Assembly (NCBI GenBank): GCA_964517075.1
Contig: CAZFAT010000070.1
Location: 1 to 9,274, forward strand
Origin: CAZFAT01 sp964517075
GTDB taxonomy: Bacteria > Acidobacteriota > Vicinamibacteria > Vicinamibacterales > SCN-69-37
Direction of reading: 5' to 3'
Length of the DNA: 9,274 nt
The translations under genes and the position numbers were made by a program. This document shows positions 1 to 5,354 of this stretch, piece after piece. Positions within the stretch are counted from its first letter, which is position 1, and every line of letters begins with the position of its first letter. Below the pieces are notes generated by a model, which was not told the origin of the DNA, ran no database searches, and saw nothing but the letters and a program-made list of their open reading frames with translations.

Positions 1-357
1 GGCGCGATGCTGACTCTCACCTATGCGGGGTCCACCCGCATCATGCCCAATTACAACGTGATGGGTGTGGCCAAGGCCGCCCTCGAATCGTCTGTGCGTT
101 ATCTCGCCTCGGACCTTGGACCGCACGGCATCCGGGTCAACGCGGTGTCGGCCGGTCCGATCAAGACACTGGCCGCGTCGGGGATCGCCGGCTTCTCCAG
201 CATCCTGCAGACCTATCGCGATCGCGCGCCGCTCCGCCGCACCGTCGAGCTCGACGAGGTGGCCGACGCCGCACTGTTCCTGCTCGGCCCCGCGGGCCGC
301 GCGGTCACGGGTGAAGTGCTCATGGTCGACGGCGGCTTCCATGCGATGGGCATTTGA
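1..357 (+). CDS. fabI: Enoyl-[acyl-carrier-protein] reductase (NADH), C-terminal part
   Basis: The gene enters from the left edge, so the N-terminal NAD-binding half is missing; 118 codons and the TGA stop are visible. FabI reduces the trans-2-enoyl-ACP double bond, the last step of each type II fatty-acid elongation cycle, in the cytoplasm. What shows it: the FabI form of the short-chain dehydrogenase active site, with Tyr at visible residue 8, Tyr at 18 (in PNYNVMGVAK) and Lys at 25. The Tyr-x9-Tyr-x6-Lys spacing matches E. coli Tyr146, Tyr156 and Lys163. Further on come GIRVNAVSAGPIKTLAASGI, which is the usual FabI segment before the substrate-binding loop, and the C-terminal VDGGFHAMGI. 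It ends 25 bp before the next gene on the same strand, so co-transcription is plausible. The family call is firm; only the missing N-terminus is unseen. Confidence 0.96.
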   Translation, partial: GAMLTLTYAGSTRIMPNYNVMGVAKAALESSVRYLASDLGPHGIRVNAVSAGPIKTLAASGIAGFSSILQTYRDRAPLRRTVELDEVADAALFLLGPAGRAVTGEVLMVDGGFHAMGI

Positions 358-382
358 AAGTGCAGATGGTTTAAGCTGAGGC

Positions 383-1549
383 GTGCCGCATCGCGCGCCC
401 GGGTCGCCGCAGCGTGGCGCCCGCTCCTATCTGACCGGCCGGGCCATCGAATACTACCGCCCGTCGGGCCATCCCGCCATTCGTGATCTGATCGACCACG
501 GCTTCCAGGCGTTCAATGCCGGACGGCTCGGCGAGGCCTGCCACATCTTCGCGGACAAAATGCTGGCGCCGAAGAGTGACACCACGATCGGACTGACCGT
601 GGCGGGCGCGATGACGCCCGCCGGGCTCGGCGGCTGCGTGATCGCGATGATGGAGCGCGGCCTCGTCGACTTCATCATCAGCACCGGCGCGAACCTCTAT
701 CACGACCTCCACTACGCGCTGAACTTCACCCTGCGGCGCGGGTCGCCGTTCCTCGACGACCGCGCGCTCTATGCCGCGGGCGTGATCCGCATCTACGACG
801 TGCTGTTTCCGGCGACGGTGCTGCTCGAGACCGACGCCTACATCCGCGACTTCCTGGTGCGATCCGGCCTCGATGGTCCGGTGTCGACCTCGGAGTTTCA
901 CTATCGGCTCGGGCAGGACCTCGTCACGCGGCGGCCCGGCTGCGAGGAACATTCCGTCGTGGCGCGCGCCGCCCAGCTCGGCGTGCCGATCTACACCTCG
1001 TCGCCGGGCGACAGTTCCATCGGCATGAACGTGGCGTGGCACGAACTGATGACCGGCGGGCGGCTGATGATGGACCCGAACCTGGACGTCAACGAGGTCT
1101 GCGCGATCATCCTGGCCGGCAAGAAGAACGGTTGCGTGATTCTTGGGGGCGGGTCGCCCAAGAACTTCTATCTGCAGGGACAGCCGACGCTCTGGGAGGT
1201 CTATGGCATCCCGAAGGGCGGGAATGATTATTTCATTCAGATCACGACGGATCAGGTGGTCTGGGGCGGGCTGTCGGGCGCCACGCCGTCGGAGGCCGTG
1301 AGCTGGGGCAAGGTGAACCCGGCCGTGCTGCCCGACACGGTCGTCGCCTATTGCGACTCGACGATTGCCTTCCCGCTGTTTTGCGAGTACGCGGTGGGCA
1401 GCCCGCACGGTGAGCGGCCGCGCAAGGAGCTGTACCACCAGCGCGAGACGCTCGTGGCCGAGCTACGGCGCCAGGGACGCGCGGCGCACGCGAAGCGGTC
1501 GAAAAATCGACGTCGGGTGTCGGTTAAGTCCGACAAGCGGGCGACCTGA
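383..1549 (+). CDS. Deoxyhypusine synthase-like / homospermidine synthase-like protein
   Basis: A 388-residue member of the deoxyhypusine synthase (DHS) family. Eukaryotic and archaeal DHS uses NAD and spermidine to transfer an aminobutyl group to a lysine of eIF5A. Bacteria have no eIF5A, so bacterial homologues are thought to act on small amines (for example making homospermidine); the substrate here is unknown. Visible landmarks: STGANLYHD (about 100-108), SSPGDSSIGMN (206-216), VILGGGSPKN with the lysine equivalent to the catalytic aminobutyl-accepting Lys at 260, and the family signature EAVSWGK (304-310), followed by a strand-forming segment ending in FPL. The GTG start at 383 is the best available, but its Shine-Dalgarno (GAGG, 378-381) is too close to be convincing. 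It lies 25 bp after fabI, same strand. Oddity: residues 373-388 and the stop codon are encoded by an inverted repeat, so the basic tail SKNRRRVSVKS is probably not native. Confidence 0.9.
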   Translation: MPHRAPGSPQRGARSYLTGRAIEYYRPSGHPAIRDLIDHGFQAFNAGRLGEACHIFADKMLAPKSDTTIGLTVAGAMTPAGLGGCVIAMMERGLVDFIISTGANLYHDLHYALNFTLRRGSPFLDDRALYAAGVIRIYDVLFPATVLLETDAYIRDFLVRSGLDGPVSTSEFHYRLGQDLVTRRPGCEEHSVVARAAQLGVPIYTSSPGDSSIGMNVAWHELMTGGRLMMDPNLDVNEVCAIILAGKKNGCVILGGGSPKNFYLQGQPTLWEVYGIPKGGNDYFIQITTDQVVWGGLSGATPSEAVSWGKVNPAVLPDTVVAYCDSTIAFPLFCEYAVGSPHGERPRKELYHQRETLVAELRRQGRAAHAKRSKNRRRVSVKSDKRAT

Positions 1550-1580
1550 TTTCATCGACACCCGACGTCGATTTTTCGAC
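1498..1580. repeat. Long perfect inverted repeat, 25-bp arms, 33-bp loop
   Basis: Arms 1498-1522 and 1556-1580 are exact reverse complements (25 of 25); the flanking pair 1497/1581 does not match. The arm core reads AAAAATCGACGTCGGGTGTC. The left arm sits inside the 3' end of the DHS-like gene, and the right arm lies just before the DUF5615 gene. Inside the loop a smaller hairpin can form: 6-bp stem 1518-1523 with 1530-1535. No transposase is present, there is no obvious target-site duplication, and the size (83 bp) suits a REP/MITE-like dispersed element or a bidirectional transcription-stopping hairpin. What it is cannot be settled from one copy. The symmetry itself is certain; chance cannot explain 25 matched bases. 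Confidence 0.9.
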
Positions 1581-1587
1581 GTCGGGT
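1560..1587. repeat. Overlapping 12-bp hairpin (third partial copy of the repeat core)
   Basis: Positions 1560-1571 and 1576-1587 are perfect reverse complements around a TTTT loop, so the right arm of the larger repeat can pair either with the distal left arm or with this adjacent third copy of the core CGACGTCGGGT. The core CGACGTCG is itself palindromic. The hairpin begins 10 nt after the DHS-like stop and ends 7 nt before the Shine-Dalgarno of the next gene. It could act as a terminator or as an mRNA-end stabiliser, but only a weak T-run (TCTT) follows it. Confidence 0.75.
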
Positions 1588-1603
1588 CTTCCCCGGAGGG
1601 CTC

Positions 1604-2062
1604 GTGGGCACGCTTGCGTCGGAGCTGAAGCCGCTCGTCGCCGGTGAGAACGCCGCCCCGCGGATCTACGCCGACGCGAACCTGCCGTGGGGCGCCATCG
1701 TCCTGATGCGCCGCGAGCTGGGCTGGGATGTGCTCTTCGTGCTCGAGCACGACGAGTTGCGGCGGGCGCCGGACCGCGAGCATTTCACGCGCGCGCGGGA
1801 ACTGGGCCGTACCCTCATCACCCTCGACCGGGACTTCGCGGACGGCGCGCGCTTTCCACCGGCGCTCAGTCCGGGTGTCGTGATCTGCTCCGTCCCCGAC
1901 GAGGCGGCGCTCGGGCGCCTCCTTCGTCACGTGGATCGCGCGATCCTGCGCGCGCCCGGCGCGCTGGACCCGCCGCTTGCCGGCCGCACCCTCGCGCTGA
2001 CCGTGGACGTGCTCAGCGTGAGTGGGCGTACGCGGTCGGGTCGACCACGCCAGCGGCCCTGA
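1604..2062 (+). CDS. DUF5615 family PIN-like protein
   Basis: A 152-residue protein of the DUF5615 PIN-like family. Related PIN-fold proteins are metal-dependent ribonucleases, often toxins; the activity of this subfamily is not established. Visible: YADANLP (22-28) with the first conserved acidic residue Asp24, then GWDVLFVLEHDEL (40-52), and TLDRDF (73-78) with Asp75 and Asp77, the expected order for the family's metal site. The family normally starts close to the ADAN motif, so the first roughly 20 residues are an extension. The GTG start at 1604 is supported by GGAGGG at 1595-1600, with a short spacer; a later start is possible. Codons 137-152 overlap the end of queC on the other strand, and that tail looks non-conserved. 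No small DUF433-type antitoxin partner is seen on either side. The gene follows the inverted repeat. Confidence 0.8.
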   Translation: MGTLASELKPLVAGENAAPRIYADANLPWGAIVLMRRELGWDVLFVLEHDELRRAPDREHFTRARELGRTLITLDRDFADGARFPPALSPGVVICSVPDEAALGRLLRHVDRAILRAPGALDPPLAGRTLALTVDVLSVSGRTRSGRPRQRP

Positions 2063-2714
2063 ACGCGTCCTGGCGCTCGCGGCATTTGCTGCACTGACCG
2101 CAGTGCCGGTCGTCCTGCGGATTCATGCACGACAGCGTGCGCTCGAGCGGCACGCCGAGGGCGAGGCCGAGGGCGATGACGTCTTCCTTGTGCATCCGCG
2201 AGAACGGGGCGATCACGTCGAGGCGCCGCTCGAGGCCGAGCGAGACCGCGCGGCCCATCGTCTCGAAGAACGCGTCGGTCGCGTCCGGAAACGGATTGCC
2301 CGCGAGCGGCCCGAGGACGAGCCGGCCCGCTCCCAGGCTCGCGCAGAGCACCGCCGCCTTCGCGATCAGGATGATGTTGCGCCCCTCGATGTAGACATCC
2401 TCGTCGGGCGTCGCGTACGCCGGCGCCTGGCCGGCCACCGCCCAGTGCGTGGGGGGATACACGTCGCGCATGTCGACGGCGATGGTCGTCAGGGGTTGCA
2501 CCCGACCCGCGAAGGGGGACGTGGTCAGCAGGCCGTCGATCACCCGCGCCTCGGCGTCTTCCCAGGCCAGACCGGCGCGCACGTGAACCGGCCACACGAC
2601 GGCGTGGTCGCGGCGTTCGGCGGCGAGCAGGACGGCACTGTCGAGGCCGCCCGAGAACAGCACCGCCGACCCGCCCTGGCCCGCCCGGTCCGCATGGGGT
2701 TGCTGGTCGGACAC
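2013..2714 (-). CDS. queC: 7-cyano-7-deazaguanine synthase (QueC family)
   Basis: A 233-residue ATP-dependent enzyme converting 7-carboxy-7-deazaguanine and ammonia to preQ0, a precursor of queuosine in tRNA; cytoplasmic. Visible: the PP-loop SGGLDS (21-26), which binds ATP; EGRNIILIAKAAV in the middle; and a zinc-binding set Cys196, Cys205, Cys208, Cys211, with the same 9-3-3 spacing as E. coli QueC (188, 197, 200, 203). The segment where most QueC proteins carry a DYSGYPDC-type motif instead reads GPLAGNPFPDATDAFF, so this is a divergent subfamily. The GTG start at 2714-2712 is preceded by a GGGTGA-like Shine-Dalgarno. Its 3' end overlaps the DUF5615 gene by 50 bp, tail to tail. queD is divergent, 47 bp away, which supports the pathway assignment. 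Confidence 0.92.
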   Translation of the reverse strand: MSDQQPHADRAGQGGSAVLFSGGLDSAVLLAAERRDHAVVWPVHVRAGLAWEDAEARVIDGLLTTSPFAGRVQPLTTIAVDMRDVYPPTHWAVAGQAPAYATPDEDVYIEGRNIILIAKAAVLCASLGAGRLVLGPLAGNPFPDATDAFFETMGRAVSLGLERRLDVIAPFSRMHKEDVIALGLALGVPLERTLSCMNPQDDRHCGQCSKCRERQDAFRAAGVVDPTAYAHSR

Positions 2715-2761
2715 GTCACCCGATCCTAGCCACGCGCGGCGGCCAACAGTAGAGTGACGTC
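2715..2761. promoter_or_regulatory. queC/queD divergent intergenic region with flanking 7-bp inverted repeat
   Basis: Only 47 bp separate the two start codons, so both promoters and any control site must fit here or inside the genes. ACGTCAC (2713-2719) and GTGACGT (2754-2760) form a perfect inverted pair next to the two starts. Part of the symmetry may simply be the two facing ribosome-binding sites, since each strand reads GTGAC just upstream of its start. The space is too short for a preQ1 riboswitch, and none of its hallmarks is visible. No clear -10/-35 pair was seen. Confidence 0.35.
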
Positions 2762-3163
2762 ATGTACCTCGTCACCAAGCGCATCGACTTCTGCTACGGC
2801 CATCGGCTGCTCGACTACGACGGCATCTGCAAGCACCCACACGGGCACAACGCCGTCGTGGAGGTGGACGTCCGCACCGACCAGCTCGACAACCGCAACA
2901 TGGTCGCGGACTTCTCGGATATCAAGCGCCTCGTCAAGGGCTGGATCGATCGGGAGCTGGATCACCGGATGATTCTGCGCCACGACGATCCGCTGGTCGC
3001 CCCGCTCGAAGCGCAGGGCGAGCCGGTCTTCAAGCTCGACAGTAACCCGACGGTGGAGCGCATTGCGAAGCTGATCTTCGACATGTCGCGTCATCAAGGA
3101 CTGGACATCGTGGCCGTCCGTGTCTGGGAAACGCCGACGTCGTTTGCCGAGTATCGGGACTAA
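2762..3163 (+). CDS. queD: 6-carboxy-5,6,7,8-tetrahydropterin synthase (QueD family)
   Basis: A 133-residue enzyme of the 6-pyruvoyl-tetrahydropterin-synthase fold. QueD converts 7,8-dihydroneopterin triphosphate to 6-carboxytetrahydropterin, the step after GTP cyclohydrolase in the queuosine pathway. Visible: zinc ligands His14 (CYGHRL), His27 and His29 (CKHPHGHN); catalytic Cys23 with the QueD Cys-x3-His-x-His spacing; Asp67-His68 (LDHRM); and Glu123 (WETPTS) near the C-terminus. Length and motif order fit the family. The ATG start at 2762 has GAGTGA just upstream. It is divergent from queC and ends 23 bp before the convergent deoC. queE and folE are not in the window. A PTPS paralogue with another substrate is possible, but the queC neighbour favours QueD. 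Confidence 0.92.
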   Translation: MYLVTKRIDFCYGHRLLDYDGICKHPHGHNAVVEVDVRTDQLDNRNMVADFSDIKRLVKGWIDRELDHRMILRHDDPLVAPLEAQGEPVFKLDSNPTVERIAKLIFDMSRHQGLDIVAVRVWETPTSFAEYRD

Positions 3164-3186
3164 CACAGGGTTTCAGAGGGTTCGAC

Positions 3187-3912
3187 TCAGTAGCCACCGG
3201 CGCCGCGCTGTTCCTGGCCCTGAATCGGATCGAGACCGAGCCGGCGGCGGCATTCGTTCAGGATGTCGCTGGTCCGGCTGGCGCCGACGCGGGTCACCCC
3301 CATCGCGCGCACCTCGAGCAGCGCGTCGAGGTCGCGGATGCCCCCGGCGGCCTTGACCTGGACGGCCGGCGGCGCGTGGCGGCGCATCAGCCGGAGGTCG
3401 TCGAGCGTCGCGCCCCCGGAGCCGTAGCCCGTGGACGTCTTCACCCAGTCCGCTCCCAGTTCGCCACAGATCTCGCACAGCCGGATTTTGTGGAGGTCGG
3501 TGAGATAGCAGTTCTCGAAGATGACCTTGACCTGCCGTCCCGCCGCGTGGGCGACATCAATCACGGCGCGGATGTCATCCCGGACGTAGGACCATCGTCC
3601 GCTGAGCGCCTGACTGATGTTGATGACCATGTCGAGCTCCTGCCCCCCGTCGGCGACGGCGCGTCGGGCCTCGGCCTCCTTGATGGCGGTCGCGTGGCCG
3701 CCGTGCGGGAAGCCGATCGTCGTGCTCGCGCGGACGGGGCTGCCCGCGAGGCGTGCCGCTGCGCGGGCCAGGGCATAGGGCAGGATGCACACGCTCGCCG
3801 CGCCAAAGGCGAGCGCCAGCCGGCAGCCGGCATCGAGATCCTCTTCGGTGAGCGTGGGATTCAGCAGGGAGTGATCGATCATCCCCGCGACGTCCGCGTA
3901 GTGATAGTCCAT
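3187..3912 (-). CDS. deoC: Deoxyribose-phosphate aldolase
   Basis: A 241-residue class I aldolase that splits 2-deoxyribose-5-phosphate into glyceraldehyde-3-phosphate and acetaldehyde in deoxynucleoside catabolism. Visible: IDHSLLNPT (12-20) at the N-terminus; Asp94 in ELDMVIN; the Schiff-base Lys158 in VKTSTGYGSGGAT; and Lys187 in VKAAGGIRD, which tunes the catalytic lysine. The protein ends in a flexible glycine/glutamine-rich tail with Tyr as the very last residue, as in E. coli DeoC, whose C-terminal Tyr259 takes part in catalysis. The ATG start is set by a GAGGT Shine-Dalgarno 5 nt upstream (complement of 3918-3922). It stands alone among unrelated genes: no deoA, deoB or deoD is next to it. 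Confidence 0.96.
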   Translation of the reverse strand: MDYHYADVAGMIDHSLLNPTLTEEDLDAGCRLALAFGAASVCILPYALARAAARLAGSPVRASTTIGFPHGGHATAIKEAEARRAVADGGQELDMVINISQALSGRWSYVRDDIRAVIDVAHAAGRQVKVIFENCYLTDLHKIRLCEICGELGADWVKTSTGYGSGGATLDDLRLMRRHAPPAVQVKAAGGIRDLDALLEVRAMGVTRVGASRTSDILNECRRRLGLDPIQGQEQRGAGGY

Positions 3913-3979
3913 CCGGGACCTCGACTTCGAGTAGGGTGGCGGTGGTGCGTCGGGCCATTATGATGCGGTCTCGACCCAC
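3913..3979. promoter_or_regulatory. deoC / ubiE divergent intergenic region
   Basis: This 67-bp region must carry both start signals. Around 3957-3964 the sequence ATTATGAT offers a -10-like hexamer on each strand: TATGAT at 3959-3964 for ubiE and CATAAT (complement of 3957-3962) for deoC. No good -35 hexamer was found at the right distance for either. For ubiE this would leave a leader of only about 10 nt and no Shine-Dalgarno. Weak evidence. Confidence 0.25.
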
Positions 3980-4705
3980 ATGCCGTCGCCGCACCCGCCC
4001 CGCCTCGCAGACGCTTTTGCGACGCCCGCTGACAAGCGGCGCTACGTCCGCCGGCTGTTCGCGACCATCGCCGATCGCTACGATCTCATCACGCGCTTGC
4101 TGTCGTTCGGCGGCGACCAGCGCTGGAAGGCCCGGCTCATCGATCTGGCGCGCATCGAGCCCGGCGCGCGCGTCCTCGACGTCGCGTGCGGCACCGGCGA
4201 TCTCGCGTTGCGGGCCGCGGCGGCCGGCGCGCGCGTCGCGGGACTCGATTTGACGTCGCGGATGATCGTGCTCGCGCGGCGGAAGCCCGGTGCCGGCCGC
4301 ATCGCCTGGCTGGTCGGCGACATCGGCCAGCTCCCGGTGGGATCCGGCACGATCGACATCGTCACCACGGGGTACGGGCTGCGGAATGTCCCGGACCTCC
4401 CACGCGCGCTCGCGGAACTGCACCGCGTGCTTCGGCCAGGCGGGCGGTTGTGCTCGCTCGACTTCGATCGACCGGAGTCGCCAGCGCTTCGCACGGTCTA
4501 CCTGAGCTACCTCACGCTGGTGGGATCCGCGCTCGGCTGGGCGCTGCACCGCGATCCGGACACCTACCGCTACATCCCCGCGTCCATCCGCCGCTATCCT
4601 GGCGCTCGCGGCGTCGTGGCGCTGATCCAGGCCGCGGGGTTCAGCGACGTCAGGCACGTCCGTCTGCTCGGCGGCCTGATGGCCCTTCACGTCGCCCGAC
4701 GATAG
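3980..4705 (+). CDS. ubiE: Demethylmenaquinone/ubiquinone C-methyltransferase (UbiE/MenG)
   Basis: A 241-residue SAM-dependent methyltransferase that adds the ring C-methyl group in menaquinone (or ubiquinone) synthesis, at the membrane surface. Visible: the UbiE N-terminal signature VRRLFATIADRYDLITRLLS (23-42) followed by GDQRWK; SAM-binding motif I VLDVACGTGDLA (65-76); acidic residue Asp90 in GLDLT; GDIGQLPV (113-120); the family motif TGYGLRNV (130-137); LHRVLRPGG (147-155); and IPASIRRYPG (199-208). No other quinone genes lie here, so menaquinone versus ubiquinone is not shown; menG would be the alternative symbol. The ATG at 3980 has no clear Shine-Dalgarno, and no in-frame upstream start exists nearby. 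The next gene follows after 36 bp on the same strand. Confidence 0.93.
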   Translation: MPSPHPPRLADAFATPADKRRYVRRLFATIADRYDLITRLLSFGGDQRWKARLIDLARIEPGARVLDVACGTGDLALRAAAAGARVAGLDLTSRMIVLARRKPGAGRIAWLVGDIGQLPVGSGTIDIVTTGYGLRNVPDLPRALAELHRVLRPGGRLCSLDFDRPESPALRTVYLSYLTLVGSALGWALHRDPDTYRYIPASIRRYPGARGVVALIQAAGFSDVRHVRLLGGLMALHVARR

Positions 4706-4741
4706 CGGTGAGTCACGGTTTCGGAGGAAGATACCGAGGCA

Positions 4742-5176
4742 ATGGATGTCTCCGAGCTGAGAAAGCGAATCCTGCGCGCCCTCGACGAGGCACGGCAGGA
4801 CGCGTCGACGCGTCGCACGCGGGTCGATGAGGCGCGTGCGGCCTACGACCGCTTCCTCGCCGACGTCGCCGTGCCGCTGATGCGTCAGTCGGCCATGGTG
4901 CTGTCCGCCGCGGGACAGCCGTTCCAGGTGCACACGCCGGCGGCCAGCGCGCGGCTGGTGCACGATCAGCAACCGCTCACGTTCCTCGAGGTTGAGCTCG
5001 ATGTCTCCGGCGACCGGCCGCAGGTCATCGGCCGCGTCAGCCTCACGCGCGGCCGCGCGGGCCACGTGGTGACCGAGCGGCCGATCAGTCCCGGCAGGCC
5101 CGTCGCCGAATTATCCGAAGCGGACATATCGGAGTTTCTCGTCGCCGAGATTCCCAGGCTGGTCGTTCGTCCCTGA
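4742..5176 (+). CDS. Conserved-looking hypothetical protein, 144 residues
   Basis: I do not recognise this family. The protein starts with a charged, helix-prone region (about 4-48, rich in Arg, Glu, Asp and Ala, possibly coiled coil) and continues with a region of alternating hydrophobic residues likely to be beta-strands: FQVHTP at 61-66, FLEVELDVSG at 81-90, QVIGRVSLTRG at 94-104. A short C-terminal helix (124-137) ends in IPRLVVRP. There is no signal peptide, membrane segment or cysteine. The ATG at 4742 is preceded by GGAGG at 4723-4727 (14 nt away) and GAGG at 4736-4739 (2 nt away), neither ideally spaced. Codon usage matches the neighbours and the frame is uninterrupted, supporting a real gene. 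It lies 36 bp after ubiE, so it may be co-transcribed, but nothing links it to quinones. Confidence 0.72.
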   Translation: MDVSELRKRILRALDEARQDASTRRTRVDEARAAYDRFLADVAVPLMRQSAMVLSAAGQPFQVHTPAASARLVHDQQPLTFLEVELDVSGDRPQVIGRVSLTRGRAGHVVTERPISPGRPVAELSEADISEFLVAEIPRLVVRP

Positions 5177-5354
5177 TCCAAGACCGGAGTCTCACTCCCC
5201 GCGCCTGTTGAACCGGCGAGTTCCGCGTGCCTGGGACTGCGCGCGAAGAGTCCGCGGTCTTGTGCGCCAGCGAGCCAGCCCATACAGTGGATATCGTCAC
5301 GTTCCAGCCTGGCCTCGCCCGGCCCGCACGGGCGGAGACCGATGAGGAGTCGCC
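5177..5354. other. 178-bp spacer with several potential stem-loops
   Basis: No gene is seen between the 144-residue protein and the SIMPL gene. An outer 8-bp pair (5179-5186 with 5255-5262) can enclose three small hairpins: 5186-5190 with 5194-5198, 5210-5213 with 5220-5223 (or alternatively 5202-5205 with 5215-5218), and 5234-5238 with 5249-5253. A further 6-bp hairpin (5316-5321 with 5329-5334) lies just before the SIMPL ribosome-binding site GAGGAG (5344-5349). It may be a terminator, a leader structure or an RNA gene. In GC-rich DNA stems this short arise often by chance. Confidence 0.3.

Noticed and set aside
371..1438. 355-codon open frame on the minus strand opposite the DHS-like gene
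   Set aside because: Arg/His/Ala-rich low-complexity translation with no motif; it mirrors the real gene's GC-rich third positions.
1498..1587. CRISPR array or integron site
   Set aside because: Copies are inverted and abutting or separated by one 33-bp loop, without regular unique spacers or any cas or integrase gene.
2022..2729. 235-codon plus-strand frame opposite queC
   Set aside because: Translation is Arg/Glu/His-rich without any recognisable domain, whereas the minus strand gives a complete QueC with all motifs.
2715..2761. preQ1 riboswitch controlling queC or queD
   Set aside because: Space is 47 bp shared by two divergent genes, and no preQ1 aptamer-like stem with an A-rich tail is visible.
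2013..3163. Deazaguanine DNA modification (dpd-type) defence island
   Set aside because: queC and queD alone are ordinary queuosine genes; no dpd transglycosylase, helicase or restriction genes are present.
3575..5065. 496-codon minus-strand frame across deoC, ubiE and the 144-residue gene
   Set aside because: It spans three genes, is a shifted frame of deoC at its end, and has no domain; long open antisense frames are expected at this GC content.
5179..5262. tRNA gene, because the stems sketch a cloverleaf with a 7-8 bp closing helix
   Set aside because: On neither strand do a 7-nt T-loop, anticodon arm and discriminator/CCA end fall into place; one hairpin loop is only 3 nt.
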